From Pagrus major (Eukaryota; Chordata; Actinopteri; Spariformes; Sparidae), in the NCBI RefSeq assembly GCF_040436345.1, contig NC_133216.1, positions 1,872,033 to 1,936,032 of the forward strand: DNA of 64,000 nt. Reading direction: 5' to 3'. Both the position numbers and the translations under genes were made by a program. A model generated the notes under the pieces. The model was given only the letters and a program-made list of their open reading frames with translations. It did no database searches and had not been told where the DNA came from. Positions 47,559-60,600 of this stretch are shown one piece after another (the stretch's first letter is position 1; the number at the start of each line of letters is the position of its first letter).

Positions 47559-50500
47559 ATGGATCTCACGGTGCTGGTTGTGTTTCTGTCACTCTGGAGC
47601 TCAGGTAGGACTCTGGTTCTGGTTTTACTTCGTTAGAGGCAGAGACATAACATGAAATGGGCCCAAGTGTGTTCAAGAAATACACTACAGAAAATATACA
47701 GTGTGTGTGTGTCTGTCATTGATTATGTGTGTGAGCTCACTTCATTTCATAGGAAAATATCCAAACTCCTGCTTGTACTGAAAACTCTCCTGAGCGTCAG
47801 CAGAAGTTGTTGCTGCTGCCGTCCAGTTAGCTGTCAGACTGTTAGCAGACTATAGAGCTGGAAATGTTATACTGCGTTTGTCGTTCCTGCTGTCAGGCTG
47901 CAGAGTTACCGACTGTGGGCCGTAAGAAAGCTACATAGATGCGCAACAAGTCACAAAAAGGTTTTACCGTAATTTTTGGTAACTCTTAAGTACTCTAACA
48001 CGTTACTTTTCCCAGTAGATAATGCAGTAACGTAACAAGTTACTTTTTAATGGCAGTAATCTTGTAGCATCATGAGTAACATTACCCAACACTGGTGTCA
48101 TTCAACCGGTACAGGAAAACATTTCGGCATCCATTTTAGGTCAGTGGGTCGCTTTACTTGGAGGCTATTGACAATAAAAAATGATTTTTAATTAAAAATA
48201 TTAATTTAAAAATATATTAAAAATATTGAAAAAACACTAAAATCCAATAAAAAGGAGGCGCGTCTCATTCAACCAGTACAGGAAGACAATTTTGGCTTTG
48301 ATTTTGAGCCAATGGGTCAAATGACCTGGAAACTATTGAATAAATGACAATTTTGTATTAAAATATTATTAATTTATTATTTTTATTTTCATTAAAAATA
48401 TTGATGACATTTTTTTTTCAACCTCTTGTATCTTTAAAACAGGGATGTTGAAGCAGCAGGAGGGTGATGCCAGACTTAAAACTTTTGTTATATCCAGTTA
48501 AATTATTCTTATATTATTATATTTAATTGATTTTCACGTAGATTTCTCTCTTCAGGACTTCGGGGCTGAAGACACGAACAGTTCAACGAGTCATTAAAAA
48601 CAGAATTATAAGTGAAGAAACTGACTTCCTGTGACGATGATGTTTGTGTCTGTGCTCAGTGGTGGCTGAGGATGTCAGGTTGGTGGGAGGAGCCGGCCGC
48701 TGTGCTGGGAACCTGGAGGAGAACCAGCAGGGAGTCTGGAAACCAGTGGCGGACGAGCACTATGAGTGGAACCTGACGTCAGCAGCTGCGGTGTGCAGAC
48801 AGCTCGACTGTGGTTCTGTGGTGTCGTTACGAAGAACCCAGCGTTCCTCTAATATACTGACTTTCTCAGAGTTTAGAGAGATTTTTCGATACAGCTCAGA
48901 TAGATCGGCCTCTTCCTCTCTGGAGATCAACTGTTCAGGTCAGTGTCATTAACTTTTTAAGATTTCTACAACACTTCAGTTTCCCTCTTTGTCGACCGCA
49001 GTGGAGGAGGAAGGATCTGTCTTTGTACTCGGGAAGCACTGAACTCAAAACAGACGTGAGTTCGAGTATCAGGATGTTGTTTATTTAAGCCTGAAATCGA
49101 TGCGTTGATCAGAAGTTGCTTAATTTATTATTTTGTTGAAGCCTCAGAATTTAGCTTCAGATCAATGTTTTGGATCACAAGAGTAAAATAACTATTTACA
49201 GAACACCTTTTTTAAAATAAATTTGAATGTATAAACTTCCGTCAGCTACTAGACGAGGATTTTTTTTCAGATATTGACACATTTTATTTGGATGATACTC
49301 GGATTCGTTCTAAAAATGACATTATCTGTACCAGACTGAAACATTTTAAAGTTTTCTGAAATGACGGAAAAACAATATTAACTGAGAGAAAGAGGTGTGA
49401 CATGTAAGAAACGTACCGGGTCAAACCAGCAACGCTGCAGTTATGTTTCTGTCTGAACCTTTGGGCTATCGGGACGCCTGCAGATGGTCCATTTCTGGGT
49501 CTGATAACAATCCTGATATTAGGGAGCAAAAAATTCCAGTATCAATAAATCGGCCAATATACAGTAGAACCATTTTTGCAATGATCCCTCAAACTTTCAC
49601 TATGATACTCTTGCGATATCGGCCAACCGATGAAGCTAAACTATAATCTTTATGAGAAATATGGTAAATTATGGCCCGTATAACTAGAGACATGGCATCA
49701 GAAGGAGCTGCGTACAGCTGTGTTTCTCTGCGTTTTAGGTCGGTATTGTCTCAGGTTTGCACACGTTTGTTGTGTTACAGTATGTGTCAGATTTCAGACT
49801 TGAATTGAAGGCATAAATCATTCACTCTGTCTCTTCAGACTCTGTCAGGCTGGTGAACGGGACCAACCTGTGTTCAGGCAGACTGGAGGTGAAGTCTAAC
49901 CAGAGGTGGTCCTCAGTGTGTGAAGATGACTTTGACCAGCAGGATGCAGAGGTGGTCTGTAGGGAGCTCGGCTGTGGGGCTCCTTCAGTCCTCCAGGGGG
50001 CGCTCTATGGAGAAGTGGAGGCTCCAACGTGGACCAAAGAGTTCCAGTGTGGAGGCCGTGAGTCTGCTCTCCTGGACTGTAGAAGCTCAGGCTCAGACAG
50101 AAACACCTGCTCACCTGGAAAAGCTGTTGGACTCACCTGCTCAGGTAGGAGAAAATATTCCCATCAGTTTGCATTATTATTTTTTAAGCTAACTGTCCCT
50201 AGTTGTGAATGTGAGTGTGGTTGTCTGTCTCTATAGCCACGTTTCCACCACAGGATCGTTTCCCAGAGAGGGAACAGGGCACACTACGTTCACAGTGCTT
50301 TGTCGTACGTCAGCAGGCAAACTGGCCCAATGCTCTTCTGTCTTCAGACTGCAGTGGAAACACAGAAAAAAATGGGCAAAGGGATCATTTCAGTTCCTTG
50401 AAAAGAAAGCCCTGAGGCTAAAAGTTCCTGGTAGTTTTTGTGGAAACGCGGCTAAAGAAGCAGCCTTTTGATTGTCTGGCAACCTGTCCAGGTGAACCCC

Positions 50501-53500
50501 GCCTACAGTCCTGCCAGTGACTGACATCGTCATAGTGTTCATTTGTTTCTTCTTGTTTCTACCCAGCACCCGGTGATGTCAGGCTGGTTGGAGGAGCCTC
50601 CCAGTGTGGTGGCACACTGGAGATTAACCAACTTGACGAATGGAAACCAGTGAACGACGTGAACTGGAACCTGAGGTTAGCAGGCGTAGTGTGTGGACAG
50701 CTGGACTGTGGCTCTGCTGTTTCAATCAGAAGAAGACAGACGCCCTCCAGCAGATTTATTTGGGAACTCAAGACCTACTGTGAAGGATCTTCACTGATGA
50801 AATGTTTAAGACTTACATCTTCATCTGCTGTCCTCGAAATAACCTGCTCAGGTAACAACATTAATATTTACTAGTAATCTTTACTCACACATCTGTTAGC
50901 TGACTAACTTTGACAAAAAAAAAGTTATCCAGGACAATGACAGCATAAAAGTCAGAGTAGGTGGCTCGTATAAAGACATCAGCGCCACCTTTAACCGCCG
51001 AAGAAGTAAATCAAAATCAGTACTGAAACATGGCGACACATTGCTTCCTTTTTTTTTTTATATAAGCAGGCAGGTCTAGTCTATGGACTTGGTCTAGTTT
51101 CAGAAACGGTGCCTTCAAAACGAGCCACTGGGACTTCCGAAAAGTTGTGATAATACACCCCAAACACAGCCATGGCTGCAAAAACACTGCTCAGGCCTGT
51201 GAGAGTTGACCAATCAGAGCAGACTGGGCTTTTTCAGACAAAACAGAGTGTTCAGATAGAGGGTGAGACTACAGGTGCTGCAACACTGGACAGCCAAAGA
51301 AAATTAAAGTGTTTTTTGAACATTAAAGTATATAAACAGTATAAAAGTATGAACCCAGAAATGAGCATTATATTGGATCTTAAAGCTTTTCTTATGGTGC
51401 TGTTTCTTTTCCCAGACTCTGTCAGGCTGGTGAACAGGACCAACCTGTGTTCAGGCAGACTGGAGGTGAAGTCTAACCAGAGGTGGTCCTCAGTGTGTGA
51501 AGATGACTTTGACCAGCAGGATGCAGAAGTGGTTTGTAGGGGGCTCGGCTGTGGGGCTCCTTCAGTCTTCAATAATCCCTGTGATGGCCACGAGTCTGCT
51601 CTCCTGGACTGTAGAAGCTCAGTTGAAAACACCTGCTCACCTGGCAAAGCTGTCAGACTCACCTGCTCAGGTAGGAGAGGAGCCACGACTTTGATTTGAT
51701 TCTCTTTGATTTCAAGTCACTTCCGTTCGTTCCCTAATCATTCACTTGTCTTTGTTCAGACCCTGTTGATGTGAGGTTGGTGGGAGGAACCAGCCGTTGC
51801 ACTGGTAGACTAGAGGTGAAACACCATGAGATCTGGAAAGCTGTGGATATTCAAGACTTTGACTGGGACCTGAAAGCATCATCTGTAATATGTCGAAGGC
51901 TGGACTGTGGCTCCTCTGTTTCTACGGGAAAGAAAATGGGCTCCCCTGAAGAATCTGTGTGGTGGATCAACTCTTCCTGCGTTCGATCCAATTCTACACT
52001 GAAGGAGTGTATGACAACAAAAGATGTGCCCAGCACTTACAGTCTGGAAGTCACCTGTTCAGGTAACACCATTAAAGATGCTGTACGTGATATATTTTTA
52101 TTTAAATAAGTGTTAAATAGCTCTATATTGTTGAGTGTTTGGTTACCAACCCCTGAATGAAACAGACAGCTCAAACGGCATCAACGCTTACAGCTGCTTT
52201 AATGAAACTTGTCCTCGCCTACCACGTCTTCGCGTCCCTAGAGTTTGATATGGTCAGCTCAGTTTCTTGGTAACTTTTGGTGTTTGAAAGGCGGAAGTTG
52301 GAAATCTCAACCAGGAAATTCTGACATCCGACGTTTACTGGAACGCGGCAATAGTCCTGGTCAGAGCTGCTGTAAATCACCTCCATACTGTATCTCCCCC
52401 ATCGCCAAACTGATCCCCTCAGTCTTAGAGGCTGTGTCCAGTCCCAGTCCGGTGACTGGGAGGCGGCTGAGGCCCATTGCCTGTGGTGACTTCCCCAATG
52501 ATCTGAGGTTGTGGTCCAGGCAGACTTCAGGGAGCTAATAGGCAACGGATAAGTCCCTTCGTGGGGAGGTTACAATCATGAATATTTCCATTGCTCGTCG
52601 GAACAAGTGCAAGTAAGAAAGTATCCTAATAACTGACGCACAGGCAGCACTTTCAAAGCATTTTAAGTTTTAGCTGTATTGACTCAATAAAGTGCCAACC
52701 TAGATCTTACTGTACCACAACAGTCGCTCTATAAAATAAATTTGGATGATAGTTCAACAAAAATACCAAATCTTCTCACTGATGGTGAAGATTGCTTACG
52801 TAGGTCATATAGAGACATCTTAAGACTGTTTCATAGCCAGTTAAAAGGGTCCTTGTGGGAGTATTTCTATGCTGTAGTATTGCTTCCTGTACTTAAGTGA
52901 AAGATCTGAGTACTTCTTCCACCACTGTCGTATCCACAGACTCCATCAGGCTGATGAATGGTGCTAGTCGGTGTTCAGGTGGACTGGAGGTGAAGTCTAA
53001 CCAGAGGTGGTCCTCAGTGTGTAAAGATGACTTTGACCAGCAGGATGCAGAGGTGGTCTGTAGGGAGCTCGGCTGTGGGGCTCCTTCAGTCCTCCAGGGG
53101 GCGCTCTATGGAGACGTGGAGGCCCCGATATGGACCAAACAGTTCCAGTGTGGAGGCAATGAGTCTACTCTCCAGGACTGTAGAAGCTCAGGCTCAGATA
53201 GAAACACCTGCTCATCTGGTGAAGCTGTTGCACTCACCTGCTCAGGTAGGAGAGATGCAGCTTTGATGTGGCTCACTAGCTTTATTCCTCTACTAATTAC
53301 TTTCCTGTCTCTGCTCAGATTCAGATAACATCAGGTTGGTGGGAAAGAACAGTCGCTGCGCTGGTATACTGGAGATGAAGAACCAGGGAGAGTGGAGACC
53401 AGTGGCTGACTGGGATTCTCAATGGGACGAGAAGTCTGCATCCGCCGTTTGTCGACGGCTGGATTGTGGTTCTGTTATTTCAACAGAGGTGACAGATGAT

Positions 53501-55341
53501 GCTCCAGATCGACTGGTGTGGTGGATCACGTCGCCCTGTGTCCAGTCAGCATCTGCTCTGATGGAGTGTTTAAAAGTGACTGATGATACTGAAAGCTATT
53601 TCAGCCTTGAGGTGGTGTGCTCAGGTACGACTGAACAGTCACATCTGAAGTTTTCTTCATGTCTCTTTGTGATTGCTCATAATCTCGTCACTGATGATCA
53701 CAAAACAGGAGGGATGAGATAAAGTAACCTGATGCGCCAGATGGTTTGGAAAAGGTCCGACAATTTAAAAAAACAAACAAAAAACGTCAGATCAAAGAAC
53801 CATATGACTGGCAGAAGTCCGGTACCACCAGCAGAGCCCGATGGTATATAAAAAACTAAAAAAAAAAAACACCCTCGCAATGTAGGAGAACTTAAGGAGG
53901 TCTATTCTGGATCAAGACCCATCCTCCATTCGAGTTTTGTGAAAATCTGTTGATTAGTATTTTGTGTAATCCTGCTGACGAACCAGCCGACGGAAAGGGC
54001 AAAAACATGTCTCTTTCTATAACGAATTTCTGATTCATAGAGGTTTTATATTTGTAAAACTTTCCTTCGCGCCCAGAAAAGCGATTTAAAAATCTGTGAC
54101 GTCATCACAATGTAAAGTCATGCAGAACATGTGGGGCCCGCTGGAGAAACCCGACTGCACATATTCAGTGTTGAACTTGCCCTTTATCCCTCTGTTGACA
54201 TGTCTGCTCTCTTTCTGTTAACAGATTTGCTCGTTCAGCCAAAGATCTCGCCCTCTCCCTCCACTGATGGGGTCTCCAAGGCACGGCAGCAGGGGCTTCA
54301 GGTGCTCCTGGGCTCCAACTTCCCCATCACATGCTCCATCGAACCACAGTACCAAGGAGGCTCCTTCCAGCTCATCTTCACCTCCTCCAACACAGTGCAG
54401 AACTACACCCAGCCAGCTGTCAATCACTCCGCCCACTTCCTGTTCTCTGCCGCAGACCACACCCACCAAGGGGACTACAGCTGCGTTTATCACGTCCATG
54501 TTTTCTCCCATAACTTCTCCTCCGAGAGCCGGCATCTCTATCTCACCGTTGCAGGTATCGCAAGATAATCAGGGGAACGTGAAGCTGACTATCTTAACAT
54601 GCAGACACAACATTTCTGGAGCTTCACGGTAAAACAGAGCTGCAGCATTCTGCTCAACAACTGAAGTAGCTGGGGACTTGTTTTAAAACGTAAAAAAACC
54701 CAACTGAATTGGCAGCATTCAGCTCGTCTGGCATAATCCAAGTCTCCAGAAGCCCTGAGATCCCAAATTGATCTGAAAAGACGGTTTTTACAACCTTTTT
54801 TAAGCTGAAATCTTCACTGCACAAACTCAACAGCACATCGAGGGTGTTAATAACGTGTTTTCAAATGACTTTGGGGTCTCAGGGCTTCTGGAGACTTGGA
54901 CTCACCAGACAAGCTGAATTTTGTTTATTTTATGTTTTGAAACAGGTCCAGAGAATGCTGCAAAGCTATTTTGCTGTGAAGCTCCAGAAATGTTTTGTGG
55001 ACTATGGATCTTCACTCAGTATTAGATAATGACTGAATTTTCATTTTTGGGTGAACTCTTCCTTTAAGGCACCTTAGCTTTTAATTATAATGATGTGATA
55101 TTATAAGATGTGATGGTTTAAATCTGTTTCAGCCCCTCTAACAGAGCTCCTCATCAGACTTGTTGTCCTCCTGCTGGGTATGATGTCACTAATCACTGCC
55201 CTCTGCTGCCACTCGAAGGTACAGTTACACTGAGTGTTCAGCACGATGTATTTAGTTAGCAGACAGCAGTTATTTTTACACTAACAAGACATGTTTTCTA
55301 TCATGTATGTGCAGGCCTGTAGAGTCCAGAAGCCGGGATGA
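47559..55341 (+). CDS. SRCR-Ig membrane receptor (seven SRCR domains, one Ig, TM)
   Basis: Eleven exons: 47559-47604 (signal peptide MDLTVLVVFLSLWSS), SRCR exons 48660-48938 (A1), 49839-50144 (B1), 50567-50851 (A2), 51416-51670 (B2), 51760-52062 (A3), 52940-53245 (B3), 53319-53624 (A4), Ig 54225-54554, TM 55133-55218, tail 55315-55341. 842 residues. All ectodomain exons are phase 1. B domains carry eight cysteines (RWSSVCEDDFDQQDAEVVC, RELGCGAPSVLQG). A domains begin VRLVGG and have CRQLDCGS. The Ig domain pairs FPITCSIE with GDYSCVYH. The TM is LVVLLLGMMSLITALCC with a 10-residue tail lacking signalling motifs. SRCR proteins of this type (CD163, WC1, DMBT1) bind microbial or host ligands on leukocytes or mucosa. 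Function here is inferred only from family. Confidence 0.9.
51416..51670 (+). CDS. SRCR exon B2 with a shortened middle loop
   Basis: 255 instead of the usual 306 bases, still phase 1 at both ends. The stretch LQGALYGEVEAPTWTKEFQC of other B domains is replaced by FNNPC, deleting 17 residues overall, yet eight cysteines remain. Confidence 0.9.
53895..53995. repeat. Fragment of a dispersed fish repeat
   Basis: 'ggtctattctggatcaagac', 'ccatcctccattcgagtttt' and 'gtgtaatcctgctgac' recur at 61190-61290. Confidence 0.7.
54596..55067. mobile_element. Palindromic MITE between the Ig and TM exons
   Basis: 'acatttctggagcttcac', 'aagtctccagaagccctgag' (left half) are mirrored by 'ttggggtctcagggcttctg', 'gaagctccagaaatgttttg' (right half). 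The right end has 'tttttgggtgaactcttcct'. Same family as 46473-47195. Confidence 0.75.
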
Positions 55342-57602
55342 GAGAAGAACACTGAGATTAATGATTATGTTCCTGGTGGCTGGAGATGCTGGAGCTCAGA
55401 GGAAAGATGATTGTATCTGCTGAACAAACAGTGAACACAGTGGATGACTCAAGACAGCCGGTTCCTCCAAAACCCCCTGGAAATCTTGTTCATACTGACT
55501 TTCGGTGGTTTAGTTTGGTTACAGGTGCGACAAAGCACAATAAAACTTGATGAAATATAAGTTATCTAATAATGTATGAGCACTTAAAACAGTTTCTATT
55601 CGTTTTATTTGTATTAATTTGCTCTTGTTGTCTTTTTCATTGCTCTTTTGTTCTCATGACATTTAGCAATTTGCATTTTCCATCTTCTTGTCTTTTTCTC
55701 ACCGATACACGAATCCGGACCTGCTTCAGTTATATTAACTTCCCGATTCTCTCATTTTTCCTTCATCTGTTAAAACACTTTGTATGCTCTATTTTTAAAA
55801 TGTGCTATACAAACAAAGAAGCTTATTTTGAGTGTAATAAACTTTTATACAAAAGCTATTACTCTGTTATTGATTGACTGATCAGTATGATGTTATCCTT
55901 GTTGCAGCCTGTCTGCAGCGGAGGAAATCTTCGTGTTTACAGAACCGTTCTTTGGTTCTTACTGGACTCATGCAGTCCAACAGCAGAGAAGTGTTTTTAC
56001 TGTTCGGCGTGGTCGACTCTGGAAGCTAAATCCATGAACTATGCACAAAAACACGGCTGTCAGTTCTCCTTTTTTATTACATCAACCTGCTGAGTGCTGC
56101 CAGAATTTTATTGAGCTCAGCTGCTGAAATATTTAACTTAACAGCACCATCTGCTGGCTACAGAGACATGTTAGCTGTGAATACACTAATGTATAATAAC
56201 TGAATAACTTTCTGATTTGTTGATATTATGGAGGTGTAACAGTTGTTTTTAGAGTTTATAACTTCACTTGTACATGAGGATTGTTTTGGAAATTGTGCGT
56301 AAACCTATGTTTTAGAGAAGATGAAGAGTTTGTACTTGCAGACGGACGGAAGTGAAGATGCTGGAGTAGCAGTTTGACCTCATTTATAAAACTCAGAATA
56401 CCTCAGAATCTAAGCAAGAACATGTTCAGGTCAATAAAATCATGTGGCACGAACCTGTACACAGTCCTCTCATTACAAATACTCTCCTGGGGTGTATTGT
56501 GCATGCGTGTCCTCCTCCCAGTGTCACCTATGCTGAGATTTTAAAGAGTCTCGGTTTGATTATCAATGAGGGAAAGATAAGAAAGGAAAAGGCAAAATTG
56601 TGGACTGCGAGGTCAAAGTGCAACTATTCCAGACCAAATAGTCGCAGTAGACAGAAAGTCCAGAGTGGTCATTATCTGGACCTGTTCTGCCAGGAGGTTC
56701 ATTCCTAAACTGGGCCCAATCCCGCACAGATTTACAAGAGAAACATCATCACAGGAACAGGAAGTCCTGTTTGCCCCCGGACATGTGCTCAGGGTCTCAA
56801 ATCTTCAAGTCATGCCAAAGCAGCCAAAAGCTGGGCAGGCGGGAAGAGGTGCTGCTCAGCTGCTCAGATCTGGTTAGAGAGTCTGGATCAGAGCCAGACC
56901 CTCTGGAGAATAAACACCTGGAGTCACTCTGATCTGATCCAGAGCGTGTGCCAAGGGGAGGAGAGCTCAGAGATTACTCTTTTAACTTTTGGGATTAAAA
57001 AGTGGATTTATCCTCACTCCTGTTTATCAGCCTGACTGCAGCAGCGATCCATGGAGCTGACCTCCGTTTTCAGGTGTTTATGATTTGTAATGTTGACTGG
57101 AGCTCGGAGGGGGAATGCGTTTAAGTTTAAGTGTTAAATAATGTACCTGGGCGACCTGTGACACCTTGTAAGTAAAGTGTAGGATTTTAAAATGTAATCT
57201 AAAAGAAACTAGTAGCAAACACTTAAAACGAAGTAAATGGGGGTAAATTGGGCGACGTAAAAATTAATCAGGCAATCAGTAGATCTGCACTGGCCTCATG
57301 CCGATAGGTTTACAGCAAAGATGCATTTACGCAGCAAGAGAAAATGTCCGGTCACAGATGTGAAACAGCTTCACACGTTTACTGGAACATATTCTAGTTC
57401 CAGTAAATGATACTGTGGTACCTGAAGTTTAAGAGCACAGGATGTCAGCTTACGATTATCTCAGGCAGCTTCCTGTTTGCCCGTCATAGAGATTAAAAGT
57501 TAAAGAGGAAACTGCACATTTGATGAGAGCTGATAAAGACATATACGATCAACAGACAGTAAGTGAGAGTGACAGACTGTTTGGACAACACGCCAGCTGG
57601 AC
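55342..57602. other. Spacer between the two SRCR genes: no gene seen
   Basis: It begins with the 3' UTR of the upstream gene, with AATAAA at 55539-55544. Several small ORFs (55572, 56442, 56665) lack domain or splice support. Confidence 0.55.
55539..55544 (+). terminator. Poly(A) signal, SRCR-Ig gene
   Basis: AATAAA about 200 bases after the TGA stop. Confidence 0.6.
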
Positions 57603-60600
57603 ATGGATCCCGTAGACCGACTGCTGGTGTTCACGTTGCTCTGGAGCTCAGGTACGACCTCGGCCACTTAAACCTCACTGACTGCTTCCTACATATCATG
57701 ATTTGGATTGTGTGATCCACCGGAGAATAAGCGAAATTCATTCAAGCCAATATTTTAAACTTTCGGAAAATATAATAAACTTGTGAAAGTGGGTATAAAA
57801 TGATGAAGAAATCTCATCTAGACTAGTCAGGCTGCTGACAACTGACTGCTATAAATCACAAATATTAGGATATAATATTTTTAAGGATGTTATTAGTAGT
57901 TTTATGGGGAGGTGCATCCCCCTCTGTTTTACTTTTACATTTTTTTTGTTTAATTGCTGTTAAATGTTCTTTTTAATGTGTTGATTTATGACCCTGACGG
58001 CCTAAACACGGAGACTTCCTGAGTATATATTTCTAAATTGTGTAACAAATGTTTTTTATTTTATTTTAGTGATTTCATCACATTGACAGAGTTACAGTTG
58101 ATTAAAGATGACTTTCAGCCACAACATTATTTATGAAATCTTGGTTATAATGGGGATATTGCCTTTGAAATTTGGATATACTCAGCATGGATGAAAATCT
58201 TACTTTTTGTTAAATTGCAATAGTAATAGAAGTAGGTTCATTTTCAATGGATTCATATTCTGTAGCTTCTTACCTTTCAAATGAGACCAAAATATGCATA
58301 AAAGCCTTATTCCTGATTCATTTTGGGTATTTTTATTCTAGGAATTTTTTTTCTGAGGCTAGGAAGAGGTTCAAGCCTTCTGACACCACATAAATGTCAC
58401 ATCCTTGGTATCAACATGTTGCATCTCTACATCTTTCCAGGAAGCGGTTTTTGTTTTTGCATTTATGATGATGAAAAAAGCGATTCGGGGGCATTTTGTC
58501 ACTTATTGCATGATATATACAAGCCAGTTGCCAGAATAAATGTTAGCCAAGTAAACTTCTGCAAAACCACAGATTAGTTAAAACTACACGTTTATTTAAG
58601 TTGCAACTTAAAGTGTAACTCTCGCCAAAATGCAACCTAGGCTTTTTTTGTGAATGTACCCGAGTCAAACCTTCGTGTAAAAGCCACTTTTAAGATTTAC
58701 CGTGTTTTCGTTTTCAGGTCAAAATTGGAGATGGTCCGACTTCCTGTGAAAAATATCTGGTTTTGTTCCCACAAAAATGGCTGGCAATATCCCCAGGTCT
58801 CTTTAAAAATACCCAGTGGTGTTGGATTGTAATAACGCCAACACCATTACCCTACACACCTGTGGATGTGAAAGGTGGCTAATAAGCTTGTAATGTGAAT
58901 GCAATATGCCACTTTTGTTACACATGTCAACCTTGGATGTTATCTGTGGCTTGCAGCAACGTTAATACATTTTATATGCAACCATCATCAAACATAAACA
59001 TTAGAGGCTCATTTTAGTTTCCCAGAGTCCTACGTTTCCTCATTGTGCAGTCAACCCATGGCGCTAAGAAAGACCTCAGAAAATCGGACCCTATCCCTTA
59101 ACAGAGTAATGTTAGGAGGTAATCCCTTCCTCGAGTTCCTGCAGTTGAAGAGATTGAAGACAATATCCACAGTCCTGTCATGCAACCGCCACACCTGATC
59201 TTATTAGTACCTTTATTTGAAATGATTGTTTCTGTTTTTAGGATTCTCCCCAGGTCTCCTGACAGAGGAAACTGATACTTCTGAAGGTAAACTGATACAT
59301 TAAATAGAGTCCTAATGGAAGAATAACGCAAGAGATTATTACACTAACAACTCTTACCTGTGCTCAGAGGTTGATGATATCCAGTTGGTTGGAGGATCCA
59401 GCCGCTGTTCTGGTGAACTACAGGTGAAGAGCTGGGGAGATTGGAGAGAAGTGAATGGCCGTGACTGGGACCTGAAGTTAGCAGATGCAGTTTGTAGACA
59501 TCTGGACTGTGGTTCTGTGGTTCAGGTTCTCTCAGGAAATCACACACTGTCATCTTCATGGGTAATGACGCCTTTCTGTCTGAATTCTGGAACTGGACTG
59601 AGGAAATGTTTAATAAAAAGGTCCATAACTCCTGGTAACAGTCTGTGGATCACCTGTTCAGGTAATGCCATCAGAAGCCATAACACAAAAACACTAATCA
59701 CAAACAAGCTCAGTCTAAGAGGACTACATTTTCAGTCTTTATCTAACCATCCCCATGATGATGGAAAGTCAGGTGAAGTTTCCTGGTCCACAAAACATTA
59801 CACAGCAAAACAGTGCAGCAGCATTCTCCTCAACAACTGAAGTAGCTGGAGACTTGTTTTAAAAACACAACTTCTTATTCGTTCTCTCTCTTCCCCCGAT
59901 AGACTCTGTCAGGCTGGTGAACGGGAACAGTCTGTGTTCAGGCAGACTGGAGGTGAAGTCTAACCAGAGGTGGTCCTCAGTGTGTGAAGATGACTTTGAC
60001 CAGCAGGATGCAGAGGTGGTCTGTAGGGAGCTCGGCTGTGGGGCTCCTTCAGTCCTCCAGGGGGCGCTCTATGGAGACGTGGAGGCTCCAACGTGGACCA
60101 AAGAGTTCGAGTGTGGAGGCCGTGAGCCTGCTCTCCTGGACTGTAGGAGCTCAGACTCAGACAGAAACACCTGCTCATCTGGAAAAGCTGTCGGACTCAC
60201 CTGCTCAGGTAGGAGAGGAGCTTCAGCTTGAATTTGATTTAAGTTTCTATTAAATGTGACTTCTTTTTTTTTTTTCATCTTTTACTCTTGTCTGCTCAGA
60301 GCCTGATATTGTCCGGTTGGTGGGAGGATCCAGTCGCTGTGCTGGTGAACTGGAGGTGAAACAACGAGGCGTGTGGAGAAAAGTGGATGAAGAAATGGGT
60401 CAGTGGAATCTAAAGACAGCAGATGCAGTGTGCAGACAACTGGACTGTGGCTCTGCTGTTTCAACAGGGGGGATACAGAGTTTAACACCCGTACCTGTCT
60501 GATGGATTAGATCAACTTGTCTTCAGTCCAGGTCTGCAGTTAGAGAGTGTATATCTACAAGAATTCATTCTACTGAATACCACCTGGAGGTCAAGTGTTC

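Noticed and set aside
56442-56877. Two overlapping ORFs between the SRCR genes
   Set aside because: No domain, no splice signals, composition like flanking noncoding DNA.
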